Part shown: positions 24,871 to 36,210 of the stretch, piece after piece | Numbering within the stretch: position 1 is the first letter of the stretch | Layout: each line of letters opens with the position of its first letter | DNA from: Isoetes taiwanensis | Lineage: Eukaryota; Streptophyta; Lycopodiopsida; Isoetales; Isoetaceae | Assembly (NCBI GenBank): GCA_021234155.1 | Contig: JAJEKV010000019.1 | Span: forward strand, 21,210,709-21,274,708 | Length of the DNA stretch: 64,000 nt | Reading direction: 5' to 3' | Program-made: the position numbers and the translations under genes | The notes under the pieces: generated by a model | The model's input: the letters and a program-made list of their open reading frames with translations, nothing else | Database searches by the model: none | Told to the model about the DNA's origin: nothing

Positions 24871-27860
24871 TGATTTCCCAATTGTGACGCCCCCCTAACC
24901 TATACGATGCTTCCATCATATAAGCTATGAAGATCCCCTCCTGTCAACCCTTCAGATTAGCAAGAGGCCGTCCACGCCGCATCAGCTATTGATGGCGCTC
25001 TAAACTCGATATGAAAGAAGGGCGTGTCTTTCCCGTCTTCCATGGACATACATCATAATCAATATATATGCTCACCTCGAAGGGTGAGGCACCATTGACA
25101 ACATAGCATCATCATCATAATACAACATCAACATAGCATCACATGGAAGTCCTAATCCAAGCTCAGGCTCTGTGGGGTAGAACTGACGCTCTGATCCACA
25201 AGATAACAAGAGATCTAAGTTGTATCAGACGCTCTAGCATAATATACCAATAATGATATTATATCGCCATTAACACCTTACATGTCACCTTGATGACATA
25301 AGTCATTGAATCAGAAAGGGTTAAAAATCTCTAGGGCAACTCGTGATGTTGCACACATGTCTATAAACATATGCATTTAACCCCTTGCCTTATGGCAAAA
25401 CCCCATATGTCCTTTTATCCCTAAAACCTAAAAAGGTCATGTAAAGGAAACAAAAGTGTAAACTCAAACCTTTTTCCATTTTCGCATTTCCTCGCTTCCC
25501 TTTGAGCCATTCCCGCCAAGCCAAGCCGCTTAGTTCGGTGATTGCCGTGACGCCGCTAAGCCGCCTTTTGCAATAATAGATCCTCCTGTGCTCCGCTTGC
25601 CTTCAACCCAAGCAAAGCATGGACGCTGATTCGAGGTGCGGAGCAAGCTATGATCGTGCAATGTTGATTCGCTTTTGGTACGTCGAATTTTTAGTCCGCA
25701 ATGAGTCGATAGCATGTTAATAGATTAGCTTTGAAGGCCTTATAGATCCCTAGATCACAGCCCTTATAAAGGAACCCCACCGGCGTGTGTTTAGGTAGAT
25801 AGATTAGATGTTAATTGTGATTTTGATGATGATGTTCTATTCTATGACTCGTATTACTGAGAAGGTTAGAAACCCCAAAAGCTTCAGTAGTTAATACTGA
25901 GTCTAGATAGCCTCATTAATTCCCACCACGCGTGATGTGCATAAGAGCCCGCCTCGGGTTGTGAGTGGTGGCTAGACCGTGGATAAGGAGTGACATGTCC
26001 GCATCGGTTCTCCGTGTGTAAAGCCTACCAGTGGATCTTAGCGCCTTAGCTGGCTAGGCCTAATGGCTGCCACCACCGCGTGTGGGCAAGGCATGGGCTC
26101 ATAATTCCTTGAGTAATGTGTCGCTTCTTCCAATGAGGTTCATGGTAGACTCGGGCAAAGGGCCTCTAGCCGCATGTGATAGGTATGCTACCTCCTGAGG
26201 GAGTGATCTTCTTCTGCCTTACTGAGCTGGGGAGATGAAACCCAGTAGTAGCCCCCTGGCTATGAACCCAGAGGGCCATGTCCAAATTCCCAAGATCTCC
26301 TTCCTAACCTATTCTCGCAAAGTATGCATAGGAGGGCGGATGGAGAGGACTTCGCACGTACCATGTTCCTATGCCAGCCCAATCCATTGACATGAATTTC
26401 GCTGCTTTGCAATGACTGGGACCCAAACCGGCCACCATACCCCTAGAGTCTGAGCCTTGGGTAGATCTTCTATTGTTACGATGTTGTTGATGTGCTCATA
26501 CGCGCGTGGTGAGCCACACTTTGAGGTGGTTCTATTTATATTTGATGTCATGTGCTTGCCGCTATTTATCATAGCCTAGGACGGTCCCGAGGAAGAGGGG
26601 ACAAATGACTACGGCCCATTCTTCCTCATCGACTCTCACAAGGGATTGGTATCGTGGACGGCCTCCTCACGCCTCGGCTGCCAGAGGGATGAACTCTGCC
26701 TTCCGATACAATGTGAGCATCATAGACGAAGTAGGGGATGTCACAAAGAATGCCGATCTGGCACGTACAAAACAATGGCAGCAGCAGTCCACTCCATCCG
26801 CCTATACTTGCGTGATAGATCTAAAAAGCTTCTCAGTCTTGACTCAGAATCCGGGCCAAGACGAACCTAAGACTACTCCAAGGTTGTGTCTCCCTTGGTA
26901 CAATGAGGCAGGAAAGCTACTTCTTCCAAGAGGTATCTCGTCGTGAGTGTGCCTAGAGAGACGAGGTCGCCTCCCCGCCTCAGACTCCAAACCTAAACTC
27001 ACCGAGGCTTACTACCTACCTAAGAGGCTGTAAACCCATACCTTGCCCTCTCACAGTGGCAAGGTATTAGGCCTAGCTTGCTATGGATCCCTGGCAGACA
27101 AGCACACCCTAGATCCCCTCCTATTCTAAGCCAGTCAAGGCCCTAGGCCCACGATCAGGGGGGCTCTCTGTGCATAGGTCGCATCGTAATAAGAATTGTA
27201 GAGGTCTATCAACTAGGATCATACTACACATGGTTCCTAGGTCTCTCTCCCTTTCCCCATACAGAGTATCATACCATGATAATCTAACATCATTAACAGT
27301 TCTAATACATCATATCTAACCCTAAAGAATTCAAGGGTCAGTGTTCTTTGGTCGGTCGGGTTTTAGGGTTAATGGTCTATGAGTACCTAATACTACAACA
27401 AAGATGCGCCTTGGCTTAAATCATGCTAAGCTAGGATTAATCAACCTAACTATGGCCAACCTGCTCCCTCACTCAACTATCGACTGAAGCTACCCAGCAT
27501 GGCATTCTCCACGAAATACGATGGCGCTGGGCAGCGCCTTAGGTATATGAGCTCTACTCGAGCTTTGAGTTCTGCCCTCCAAATCCCAAAAGGACCTCTG
27601 GAAGTACCTGAACTCGCTCCTCGCCTAAAACCCAACAGTGTCTTGCCACCGGCAAGTGGGGCACTAGCATCTTTATGGCAAATACGTATAAATAGATATT
27701 TGGGGTAGGGTGCTCTTCCCACACATCATGTGCCCACATGTTGGCTTTAATGACTCACACTTAACATGTTATACTGGAATAACATATTGGGTGTTTGCCA
27801 CTAGGGGGAAATATATTATGTGACTCACATAATATATCTAAGGTTCATTGATGGTATTAT
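24871..27860. other. Unclassified repeat-like sequence
   Basis: No coding domain was recognised in about 3 kb. TGTGACGCCCCCC near 24892 resembles the start of some gypsy LTRs, but no partner was found. CAT-rich and ATC-rich runs lie near 25095-25145. The frames at 26605-26946 and 27477-27739 have no family match and overlap frames on the other strand. Confidence 0.4.
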
Positions 27861-27866
27861 ACCATT

Positions 27867-28022
27867 AGTATAATATACTAATTCCCCTCATGGTCTCTAC
27901 ACACCATCATACCTATAGTATGATCGTGATCTACCCTTGTACATGCCATCTTAGTGACATGTACTGTGTCGTGGCAGTATAATATATGTATTCCTAGCAT
28001 ATATTATACTAGAATATCACAT
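27867..28022 (-). repeat. Downstream copy of the short terminal repeat
   Basis: Matches 36045-36209 along its length. Shared blocks include AATTCCCCTCATGGTC, CACCATCATACCTATAG, CCCTTGTACATG, TTAGTGACA and GTACTGTG, and both end in ATATCACA or ACATCACA. It holds an inverted repeat with 13-base arms at about 27976-28010 (AGTATAATATATG and its complement). Confidence 0.75.
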
Positions 28023-28452
28023 TCTCCCACCTTGGCTTGATGTTGTCCTTAGCATCATGCATCTCCCCACCTTGAATCTTACATCAACCTTATAAGCATA
28101 TTTATTCGCATACTTATTAAATTATACAAGATTTAAGTCAATGAGTACCACTTAAAGATAACACTTAACAAGAGTTTAACAAAAGTGTTAGGCTACAAAG
28201 GTAAGCCTTATCACAAAACAATAATTGCAATTTAGGCAATGTTTACTTAGGTTAACCTCTTAAACATTATCAAATAATGTTTTAAACAAAACATTTATTT
28301 GGAGTCCTACGCTCCTCGTGGTGCTCTTCTCGCTACTCTCATCCTCCTCAAGGTTGGCCTACACAATGATACACCACGTAGTCATTCCTTTTATTAATAT
28401 ATTTATTTACCTACTTGAGCTACACTACTAGCTCAAGCTACCTCTACTTACT

Positions 28453-28735
28453 TGCACTAATCATGGCATAAGAAACACTTAGGATGATCCCATCATCAGC
28501 AATGATTCCATGCCTATTCTTACATGACCTCAGGTCATGTGCACACGCAGTGCATCATGGCTAGGGAACATTTAGAATGATCACATCATTGCCAACGATC
28601 ATCCGCTTAACCTACATGACCTTCGGTCATGCGCATACGCAGTGCATCATGGCTAGGGAATACTTAGGATGATTCTATCATCGCCAACAATCACCTACTT
28701 ACATGTATGCATCTTACCTAGACCAGGATGCATAC
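28453..28735. repeat. Three-copy minisatellite, period 92-98, with palindromes
   Basis: The unit contains TGCATCATGGCTAGGGAA, a GGATGAT/ATCATC inverted block and CATGACC-GGTCATG. Units start at about 28453, 28551 and 28643. The palindrome ACATGACCTCAGGTCATGT (28522-28540) is perfect; its counterpart near 28613 is slightly decayed. Confidence 0.8.
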
Positions 28736-28794
28736 ATTCTCCTCAACCTTAGCTTTAACATACATGCTAAAGCTACAACTCACTTGATGAGTCG

Positions 28795-31617
28795 GCATCG
28801 ACTAAGTCAAAGGCGACCAGGCCGTCGAATTGCACCATGAATTGTGGGTATTGCTTCTCTAGATCATGCTTCAACACCTACATTGCGTCTTTCATGGGCA
28901 ATTGTTTCCATTTAACCAAGTATTGAAGGAATTCTGACGTTCGGGTCTTCTTAAATGCTTTATCAAGAACTAACTCGGGAACAATCTCAAGTTGCTCATC
29001 AGTCATTTCCAACAAGGTTGGAGTCTCTAAAACTTCCTTGGGTTTGGAGTGTGCTTCTTTAATAAGCTCACATGGAAAACCTTATGAATCTTTAGATGAG
29101 CAAGTCAAGCTTATAAGATTGGCTCTCTATGCGCTTTACAATCTTAAAGGGTGCCGCCCATCTTGGAGAAAGTTTCTTGCAATTGTCTATTTGGAGCTTC
29201 GCTTGCCTCACCTTGATCTTGAACCAAACTTTATCTCCCACCACAAACTCACGTGGAGATCTATGTCTATCCGCTAGACTCTTTTGATGTGCCCTTACTG
29301 CTAAAAGATAGTTTTACACTTCCTCTACAAGCTGCTGCATTTCCGCCAAAATTTGTTGAGAAACCTCCACCTTGGACACTAGGTTGTGCCACGTATCTGG
29401 AGTAATGCATTGATAACTGTAATTAATCATGAAAGGAGATATCCTCGATGATGCTTGCTCCGTATTATTGTACGCAAACTCAACAGATAGATATAATCAG
29501 TCCATTTGGATCGCTTGTTCTAAACGAAATTTTTCAACATGTCCTCCAAGATTCTGTTAGCGCACTCTGTTTGCCCATCTGTTTGTGGGTGATAAGAAGA
29601 ACTCATCCACAACTTGGTGCAGATCATGCTGAAGAAGTTTCGCCAAAAGGCGCTGATGAACTTCAAATCTCTATCGGAGAGGATCGCCCTAGGCATTCCA
29701 TGCAATCTAAAAATGTCTTTGGTAAACAACAAGGCAGTATCCAAAGCTATATCTATGGTACGACATGGCAAGAAATGTGCCATCTTAGATAGCTTATCTA
29801 CCACTACCATCAAGGCATCAAAACACTTTGTTGTTCTTGGGAGACCCATTATGAAGTCCATAGATATGACCCCGATATGACCTCCAATTTTGCAATAGGA
29901 ATGTTCAAATAGTTCCAATTCGCCCAGAATTCGGAGTTGTTAGGCCTTTGTTTGCTGACACAACTGGCATTCACAAATGTACTGCGCTATTTGCTTCTTT
30001 ATGTTCAGCCAATAATAGCTACTCCTTATCTTGAAGTAGGTTTTCATGAATCTTACATGGCCAGCAATTGGGCTATTATAGGTGTCATCGAGGATCAAAC
30101 TTCTCACTTACCATGACTCTGGGACGCATAGATTATCTTTGAAGTACAATAGGTTACCTTTCTTCTTATAATGCTTGAAGGTTTCCCTTTCCTTATCCGT
30201 TCTTGCTTCTTTTGAAACACTTGCTCATGCTTCTATAAAATGTTTGTCTATAGGCAAAGTTTGCTCAATCTTCTTCCCGTACTCATTGGCAAGGGTCGAT
30301 ACTGCATTGCAATGCACTCAGGTCATCAAGGGATGTCGAGATAACGCATATGCAACCATATTGAGTTTTTCTGGTTTGTATGATATCTCAAAATCATATT
30401 TTTCCAAGAACTCCATCCATCTTTCTGCCTCAAATTGAGATGTGGTTGCTTGATTATATATTGAGGGCTCTAATGATTGATATCTAACTTGAACCTTCTC
30501 TCCATCGAAATAGTACCTCCATATCTTTAGAGCCCTTACTATTGCTAGAAGCTCTTGGTCATGCATAGAGTTGCACATTTTGGCATCATTCATCTTACGA
30601 GAGTTATAAGCAACAACTTGTTCTTCTTGCATCAACACTATGCCGGTTGCAATCTGACTTGCATCTGTTGCCACCAACTTATCCTTCTCCAGATCTGTGA
30701 GGGTGAGCACTAGTGCTATCGTCGAGACTTCCTTAAGATTGTCAAAGCTTTCTTGAATTTTACACTCCCAATGATCCTTCCAATCCTTGATCTTCTGCAA
30801 TTTGATGAGGTCCGTGAGTGGTGCCATGACTTTGGCAAAGGCCTTCATAAAGTTTCTGTAGTACAAGGAAGCTCCTCACATTTGGACATTATTTGGGATT
30901 GGCCATTCCACTATCGCTTGGATATTTGCTGGATCATTTGAAATACCTCCCGACGACATGATATGTCCCAAATACTCTACCCTCCTGCTTGTTGCAAAAT
31001 GGGACTTAGACAACTTAGCGTAGAGTTTATGTCTTTTAAACTTTTCAAGAACTTTCCTCAAATGTAGAACATGCTCATCCAAGGTTCTGCTGTAGATCAA
31101 GATGCCATCGAAGAAGGCAATCACAAAGTCATCGAGGAACTCACAAAACACATCATCATAAGCCTCATGAATGTTGCTGGAGCATTGGTCAATCCAAAAG
31201 GCATGACTGTGAATGCATAGTGCCCATATCTTGTTATGGAAGATGTCTTATGGACATCCGCCTCCTTGATCCAAATTGATGATCACCTGACCTTAAGTTG
31301 ATCTTGGAGAAGAACTTTGCTCCTTGGAGTTGGTCCATGAGATCATCCGCTCTCGGTAAGGCGTATCTATTCTTAATGGTGTGCTTTATCAGTTGGCGAT
31401 AGTCAATGCACATCCGTAGGCTCTCATCTTTCTTCTTAACAAATAAGATGGACACTCCAAAAGGGGATACACCAGAAGATCTAGGAGCTCTTGGAGTTGC
31501 TTCTACCAATTCAGGGGTGCTCATCTTGTATGGCACCTTACTTGTCGGCTTGGTGCCTGGTTCAAGTGCAATATCGCACTCTACTCCTCTATAATGCGGA
31601 AAGTTTCTTAATTTCAT
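28795..31617 (-). pseudogene. Chromovirus pol: RT, RNase H, integrase, chromodomain
   Basis: RT runs from 31617 ([61 protein letters not shown]) through [13 protein letters not shown] at about 31170-31205 to [14 protein letters not shown] at about 31100. The catalytic box, YLDDIL in the family, is FFDGIL, so one of the two aspartates is lost. RNase H lies in the 30318-30866 frame (VATDASQIATGIVLMQEE, YNSRKMNDA). The integrase zinc region is decayed at about 29930-30080. The integrase core (29520-29918, 132 codons open) has SMDFIMGLPR, ILSDRDLKF and HPQTDGQTE, i.e. all three catalytic positions. A C-terminal chromodomain at about 28836-28985 reads EFLQYLVKWKQLPMKDAM, then a TAG at 28878-28880 where the family has Trp, then VLKHDLEKQYPQF. 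Confidence 0.93.
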
Positions 31618-31699
31618 CTAGAAACAAATAAAAAATGCAGCACTCGCCTTCAATAAAATCTCGTGGCCGGTTGTCATCCTCTTTGGTTGAAGTCTCCCA

Positions 31700-32330
31700 C
31701 CCATTTCCAAGATAAGTGACTACGTCATGAAGGGGCACTCATGGGTCATATGCCTAGGCTGGAAGCACTTAAATCATAACCATTTCTTAATACACTCATC
31801 GTGTTTCTCCTTTGGTATGGACTCCAATATCTGCTTCATTAGCTTTGAGTAGTTGGGAAACCCCCAATCTGATCTTTGAAGGTTACCTGCTTCTTTCCCT
31901 CTTGCCTATTATAGCCCTCAGCACTGTAGTTGCTTTTGGATGACCCTGAACTAGCTTGTTTGGACTATAAGCTCATACATTCTTGGCTTTGTCATAACCC
32001 CCTTGTTTCTGAACTGGAGTCACTGGACTTGCCAGGGTTTCCAAGCTAAGTGCTTTATCTTCTGCCTCGGCCACCGAGCGCAGGTTTATTGCTTGCATGA
32101 GCTTCTTAATGTTCTCATTGAGCCCCTCAATGTAGCCTTCGGTTGCCCGCTTTTCATCAATTTTTGGCACGTAGGGCTATAAGTGCATGAACTCTCCCTT
32201 ATAGGATATGACTGACCTGATGCCCTGTTCTAGCCTATAGAAAACTTGCACCATTGTGGGATCTTGGCACATAGTGATGCTTGAAGGCTTTCGCAAACTT
32301 CTTGAACCTGCAATTGTTATGGCTCAAGCT
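31700..32330 (-). pseudogene. Chromovirus gag with zinc knuckle
   Basis: The frame 31973-32170 reads KRATEGYIEGLNENIKKLM and continues with ALSLETLA, typical of the end of gypsy gag. The knuckle at about 31725-31770 reads KCFQPRHMTHECP; the first Cys has been lost and a stop precedes it. The protease expected between gag and RT was not found. Confidence 0.7.
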
Positions 32331-32494
32331 GTGAACATGAGAGTATCCTTTCCACTATATGCGGGCCACACCTTTAAGGTTTGTAGTTGCTAATATCCCT
32401 TTGTCTTTGTCCTTCATCCCATAAGCATTGCCATACTCTTTCATCTCACCAATGCCTCTACCTCCATGCTTCCAATTTTCTAGCCTTCCATACA

Positions 32495-33863
32495 TTACTC
32501 ATGGCTGAGTCCACTTTCTTCAACGTAATTCGCCCTCACTGCTAGTCTTCCTTGGCGAAGATGTGGGACTGCAAAGTTGAAGATGTTGAGGGCTTTAGAC
32601 TGCTTCACTAAGATGATGTGGTCGATCTTGTCGGTCAGCCTTACATGTCTCCCGAAATCTGAGAGTGTTACGAGCATTTGCATGGGCTGCTTCTTCTCCA
32701 CGTGGGCTGACTCGATGGAAGACTATGACTCTGCCATCTGTAAGGACAGGAAGGTAATACCTAGTGCTTCTCCCTCTCGAGTACCTCTTCCCTATGTCTT
32801 GTGGCATACTCGTCCAAGAGCACGATCATGAAGTCTTCATGGTTCTCATGTAGTGATCGAAAGGTTGCAAGGTTAACCCCTCAAGGTTTTGTAGTTGATG
32901 TAGAGGACAAAGGCAGGAGTACACTTGTGGTTTTGCCTCTAATCCCCACCCGTTCTTGAAGTGCTATAAACTTCTTGTCAATCATTGGGTCATCCTGAGG
33001 AATTTGCTGTCTGATCCTGCTATAAGCCTCGATGTCTGAGATGGTTTGTCCCATGTAGCTTTCTGCATCACGAACCTCCCCTCGAAAATCTTGTGCCTCC
33101 TTGTTGATGAAGCTATCTAAGTCTTCCAGTTGTTGTAGGAGTGATTAAGAGTCCACCGGCTCTGTAATCTCGCTCTCTGCATTTCGAGAAAGTCTGGATG
33201 TCGTTCAAGAAAAGATACTCTTGACCTTCAATGATGAAGGGGGATAGGCTTATGATGTCCATGCCTATTGGAGCAGCTATTCTTGTTGTCTGCTGATCCT
33301 GGTAGCGCTCCAATTACCGCTCTATCATCTCACATTCTTCTTGAGGATCTATCTCGATGGTCTTCGTCTCCATCTTCATCAATCCATTCTTTTTTTGGAA
33401 CATCTCCATGTTGAGAAGCATCTGCTCTTCACCCCTGGAAGCTAAGGGTTCGACATTGATTGGCTATATGGACGATTCACCTATGATGTTCTGGGCTCTA
33501 TAAGATAGGAATATGGCTAATGCAGCATTGTACGAAAAATACATCATCCGCCTGAGAGTCATTGTTATGTAGTTTGCCGTGTGTGAGGCTCTATTATATA
33601 AAACCTTGGCAATGTTGGGAACGTGACATAGACCTGCCTAGAGAGTCTTTTGGTACAAAGTATTCTATGCAAGGGGGAAGTTGACATAGACTAGGACCTA
33701 CTTTCTGTTGGAATTCTAGCAAAATAGGCTGGTAGAAGGGGGTTGAAGCTAGGGTTGCTTGGACATTAATTTTCTTCTGGAAAAGACTATTGACTAGGTT
33801 GACGTCTACCTGAGATACATGAGTTGAGGCATTGTACCATTCGATGGAGGAGGTGATGGCCAT
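32495..33863 (-). pseudogene. Second extra frame upstream of gag, function unknown
   Basis: It starts at 33863 (MAITSSIEWYNASTHVSQ), 111 bases after a TATAAATAG box, and can be followed through several shifted frames to about 32495. The longest coherent parts are 33594-33863, 33113-33313, 32595-32807 and 32495-32701, which together suggest a former protein of roughly 400 residues. I recognise no domain. Segments such as NFAVPHLRQGRLAVRANY are hydrophobic-basic and lack compositional bias, so this looks like a real decayed gene. It lies on the strand of the chromovirus and just upstream of gag. Confidence 0.5.
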
Positions 33864-33973
33864 GTTAAACTAGCAGCTGGCATTACAAAATGATGAGCAA
33901 AGCACCTCTGAAACCTGAAAAATCGACTTGGGAGCTGAGAGCAAACTTGTAAGGATGTACTGGGGTTATGCTT

Positions 33974-33982
33974 CTATTTATA
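33974..33982 (-). promoter_or_regulatory. TATA box ahead of the second extra frame
   Basis: TATAAATAG on the minus strand, 111 bases before the ATG at 33863, in a setting (AATTAGGGGTTC upstream) like that of the box at 35790. Confidence 0.55.
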
Positions 33983-34699
33983 AAGAACCCCTAATTCTAA
34001 AATTCTAAGGTTTCTTCGACTTTGGGTATTTTGAGGAACTATATAGTGTTTCTAGGGTAATTGATATCATATACATGATCTAAACGATCTAAGGGTTCCG
34101 ATAACAAATTTCAGGTCATTTGGAGTTGTCTAGCTCAAGTTGTGAAGTGTCAAATTTTAGGTTACTCTTGAGTTGCGCTTGGAGGCATTTTGGGAAGGCT
34201 AAAATTGCTTATGGCACAGTCTAGAGTAAGATAGTTCTTTCAAGGGCAAGATGAAACCAAAATGGAAAGTAAGGGCATAATCCTACTCTACTCCTCTTAA
34301 TAGCCTAGATATATACTTTATTTTTCAAAAATTCAACACAAACTATGAAACGAGTTGCACCAGGAGGCATTTTGGCCTCCCTAAAAGTGGTCCTAGCACA
34401 ACGTTGTAGTAATTGCCAGAATTTGCTAAAATTCTCATTATTTTGAATTAATACAAATTACAAGGTAATTTTTCACATAAAATAAGGCAACTACATACTT
34501 AAATTTGGACTTTATATTAACAGAGGGCTTTTAAAAGTTTACAAAAATCTCTGATATATTAATATCTACCTATGTTTAATGCAACGTGCCAATTGCATGT
34601 CTCTTGACATGCAAGTGACCCGTCTTGCATATAAGGCACATGCTAAAGTGTCATTGAAGTGTTGAACCACTTCCATTTTAGCTGCATCTGTAATGCTAG

Positions 34700-35694
34700 T
34701 AACATATCATTCGTCACCTGCTTCGTCTTGTCGAACTCGGCCAGAATCCCTTGAACAAATCTTGCAAACTTCATTCATGGGATGAGAAAGCACTGGCTCC
34801 ACTGATAATAACAAATCTCTTTTTGCCAGCTTCCTAAGTGGCTCCGGCTCCTCTGGTATCTCCTTCAAAGGATCTTCCTCGGTGTACTTTGACTTATATG
34901 CGTCTAGTACTTCTTTTAAGCGGCGTACATCTTCATGTATTGGTTGTGTCTCGCCATCTTTTTGCACACCTTGTCTTTATTCAGGATGTAGGCATCCTTC
35001 GCCTTCTTGCCTCTCTTCTTTCTATCCGATTGCGGCCATGCTACGTAAGGTGGTGGTGGTGGTAGCTCCCCTCCTCCTACTCGACCTTGTTGACTCAAAG
35101 TTGGTTTCGTCAGGGTCTCTAGCAGGAACGAGATTCTTGATTCGTCTTCTCCCGAACGGAGGTCCTTCTAGACCTTGTACATGGAATCCAACTCTGAGGC
35201 AATTGAGTCAGATGACGAAGGTGGACCATTTTTTCGGTCCTGCTCTGCTATGACAATGTTGGTTTTACCCGTAGTCTTCGTCCTCATCTTCTTACCAGGC
35301 TGCTCCGGTGCTTTCCCCTTCTTCTTCTTGAGCTCCTTCTCCGCTTTCCTAAAGCTCTTCCTTTTTGGCCTTCTCGAGCTTCTTCAATGCTCTAACTCGT
35401 TATGTAACTTCCAAGCTCGCCTCTCCTTCTTCGTCAACTTCTTCTTCTCAAGCTCTTCAGTTTTCTCTTCTTTGCTTGTAGCCGATCCCTTCTCGATTTC
35501 CTCCACAACTTCCTCCTCCCAATTTCTTCCACAACTTCCGTCTCCTCGATTTCTTCCTCTCCTCTGTTTTGTCTCCTCTTTTTCGTGCCTGACTCGGGCC
35601 TTCTTGGCCTTCTGCTCGGCGGCAAGAACTCACTCTTCTTTTCCTCCTTCAAAGGCATCCTAGCGGCCTGTTTGGTGCAGGCCATATCAAACAA
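34700..35694 (-). pseudogene. Highly charged frame with H3-tail-like start
   Basis: The frame opens at 35694 with an in-frame ATG at 35685 giving MACTKQAARMPLKEEKK. The open piece 35434-35694 is followed by coherent basic and acidic sequence in shifted frames: KKKKGKAPEQPGKKM, PPSSSDSIASELDSMYKV, GGGELPPPPPYVAWPQSD, RLKEVLDAYKSKYTEEDP, and a piece ending at 34707 with NEVCKICSRDSGRVRQDE. About 300 residues, rich in Lys, Arg and Glu, probably nuclear. MA-TKQ-AR matches the first residues of histone H3 (ARTKQTAR) at six of eight positions, and the Cys could derive from Arg by one C-to-T change. No histone fold follows. No known function. Confidence 0.5.
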
Positions 35695-35789
35695 AATAGG
35701 ATTCTGACACCGAATGCCAAAAGATTGGCTAGAAGGTGGGAGAAAAACAAGAATGGAAAATGAAATCCGAATTCTAAAGGGTGAGGTCT

Positions 35790-35798
35790 CTATTTATA
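35790..35798 (-). promoter_or_regulatory. TATA box ahead of the H3-tail-like frame
   Basis: TATAAATAG on the minus strand, 96-105 bases before the two candidate ATGs (35694 and 35685). The spacing is typical of a plant promoter with a start site about 30 bases downstream. Confidence 0.6.
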
Positions 35799-36044
35799 GG
35801 CTTGGCAATTTTAGGGTTTCATATGGGAACTTCATATTATCTAACTTTTAACATAAATGGGGTATGTTTGTCTTAAAAATTATATTCCTTCAGAGATGTT
35901 ATGATACTTTTACTCGTGAGTTACGCCTTGATTGAAGCAATGGTCAAGATGAAATTTTGGTTGAAAACAAGCACATATCATCGTCATCGTTGGTTGATCA
36001 AATCCTTAACCATCCAATCTAGGGCGTGGTTCACGACACACTCT

Positions 36045-36209
36045 ATCACATTATAATATAAGATACCAATTCCCCTCATGGTCCCTATGCACCATCATAC
36101 CTATAGCATGATTGCGTTTTGCCCTTGTACATGTCATTTTAGTGACACGTACTGTGACCTGGTGATATAATATATGTCTTCTTAGCATAAATTATAATGG
36201 AACATCACA
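36045..36209 (-). repeat. Upstream copy of the short terminal repeat
   Basis: About 165 bases colinear with 27867-28022. It is more decayed in the palindromic part (GTGATATAATATATG against GCATAAATTATAATGG). Confidence 0.75.
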
Positions 36210-36210
36210 C

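Larger units (their letters stand above)
27860..36210 (-). mobile_element. Chromodomain Ty3/gypsy element with extra upstream frames
   Basis: Read on the minus strand: short terminal repeat (36045-36209), a TATA-led charged frame (35694-34700), a second TATA-led frame (33863-32495), gag (32330-31700), pol (31617-28795) ending in a chromodomain, a minisatellite (28735-28453), and a matching terminal repeat (28022-27867). Pol order (RT, RNase H, integrase, chromodomain) is that of chromoviruses, in which the chromodomain directs insertion into marked chromatin. Terminal repeats of about 160 bases are very short for this group and no primer site was found after the 5' copy. The outer repeats might therefore be a separate short element that flanks the chromovirus, so the limits are less certain than the contents. 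Confidence 0.65.

Noticed and set aside
28453-28735. A CRISPR-like array
   Set aside because: Only three diverged contiguous units with no unique spacers, in a eukaryotic genome; it is a minisatellite.
32495-35694. An endogenous pararetrovirus as source of the two extra frames
   Set aside because: No movement-protein, coat-protein or viral RT motif was seen; the neighbouring RT, RNase H, integrase and chromodomain are those of a Ty3/gypsy retrotransposon.
35600-35694. A histone H3 gene
   Set aside because: Similarity ends after about nine residues; no histone fold follows.
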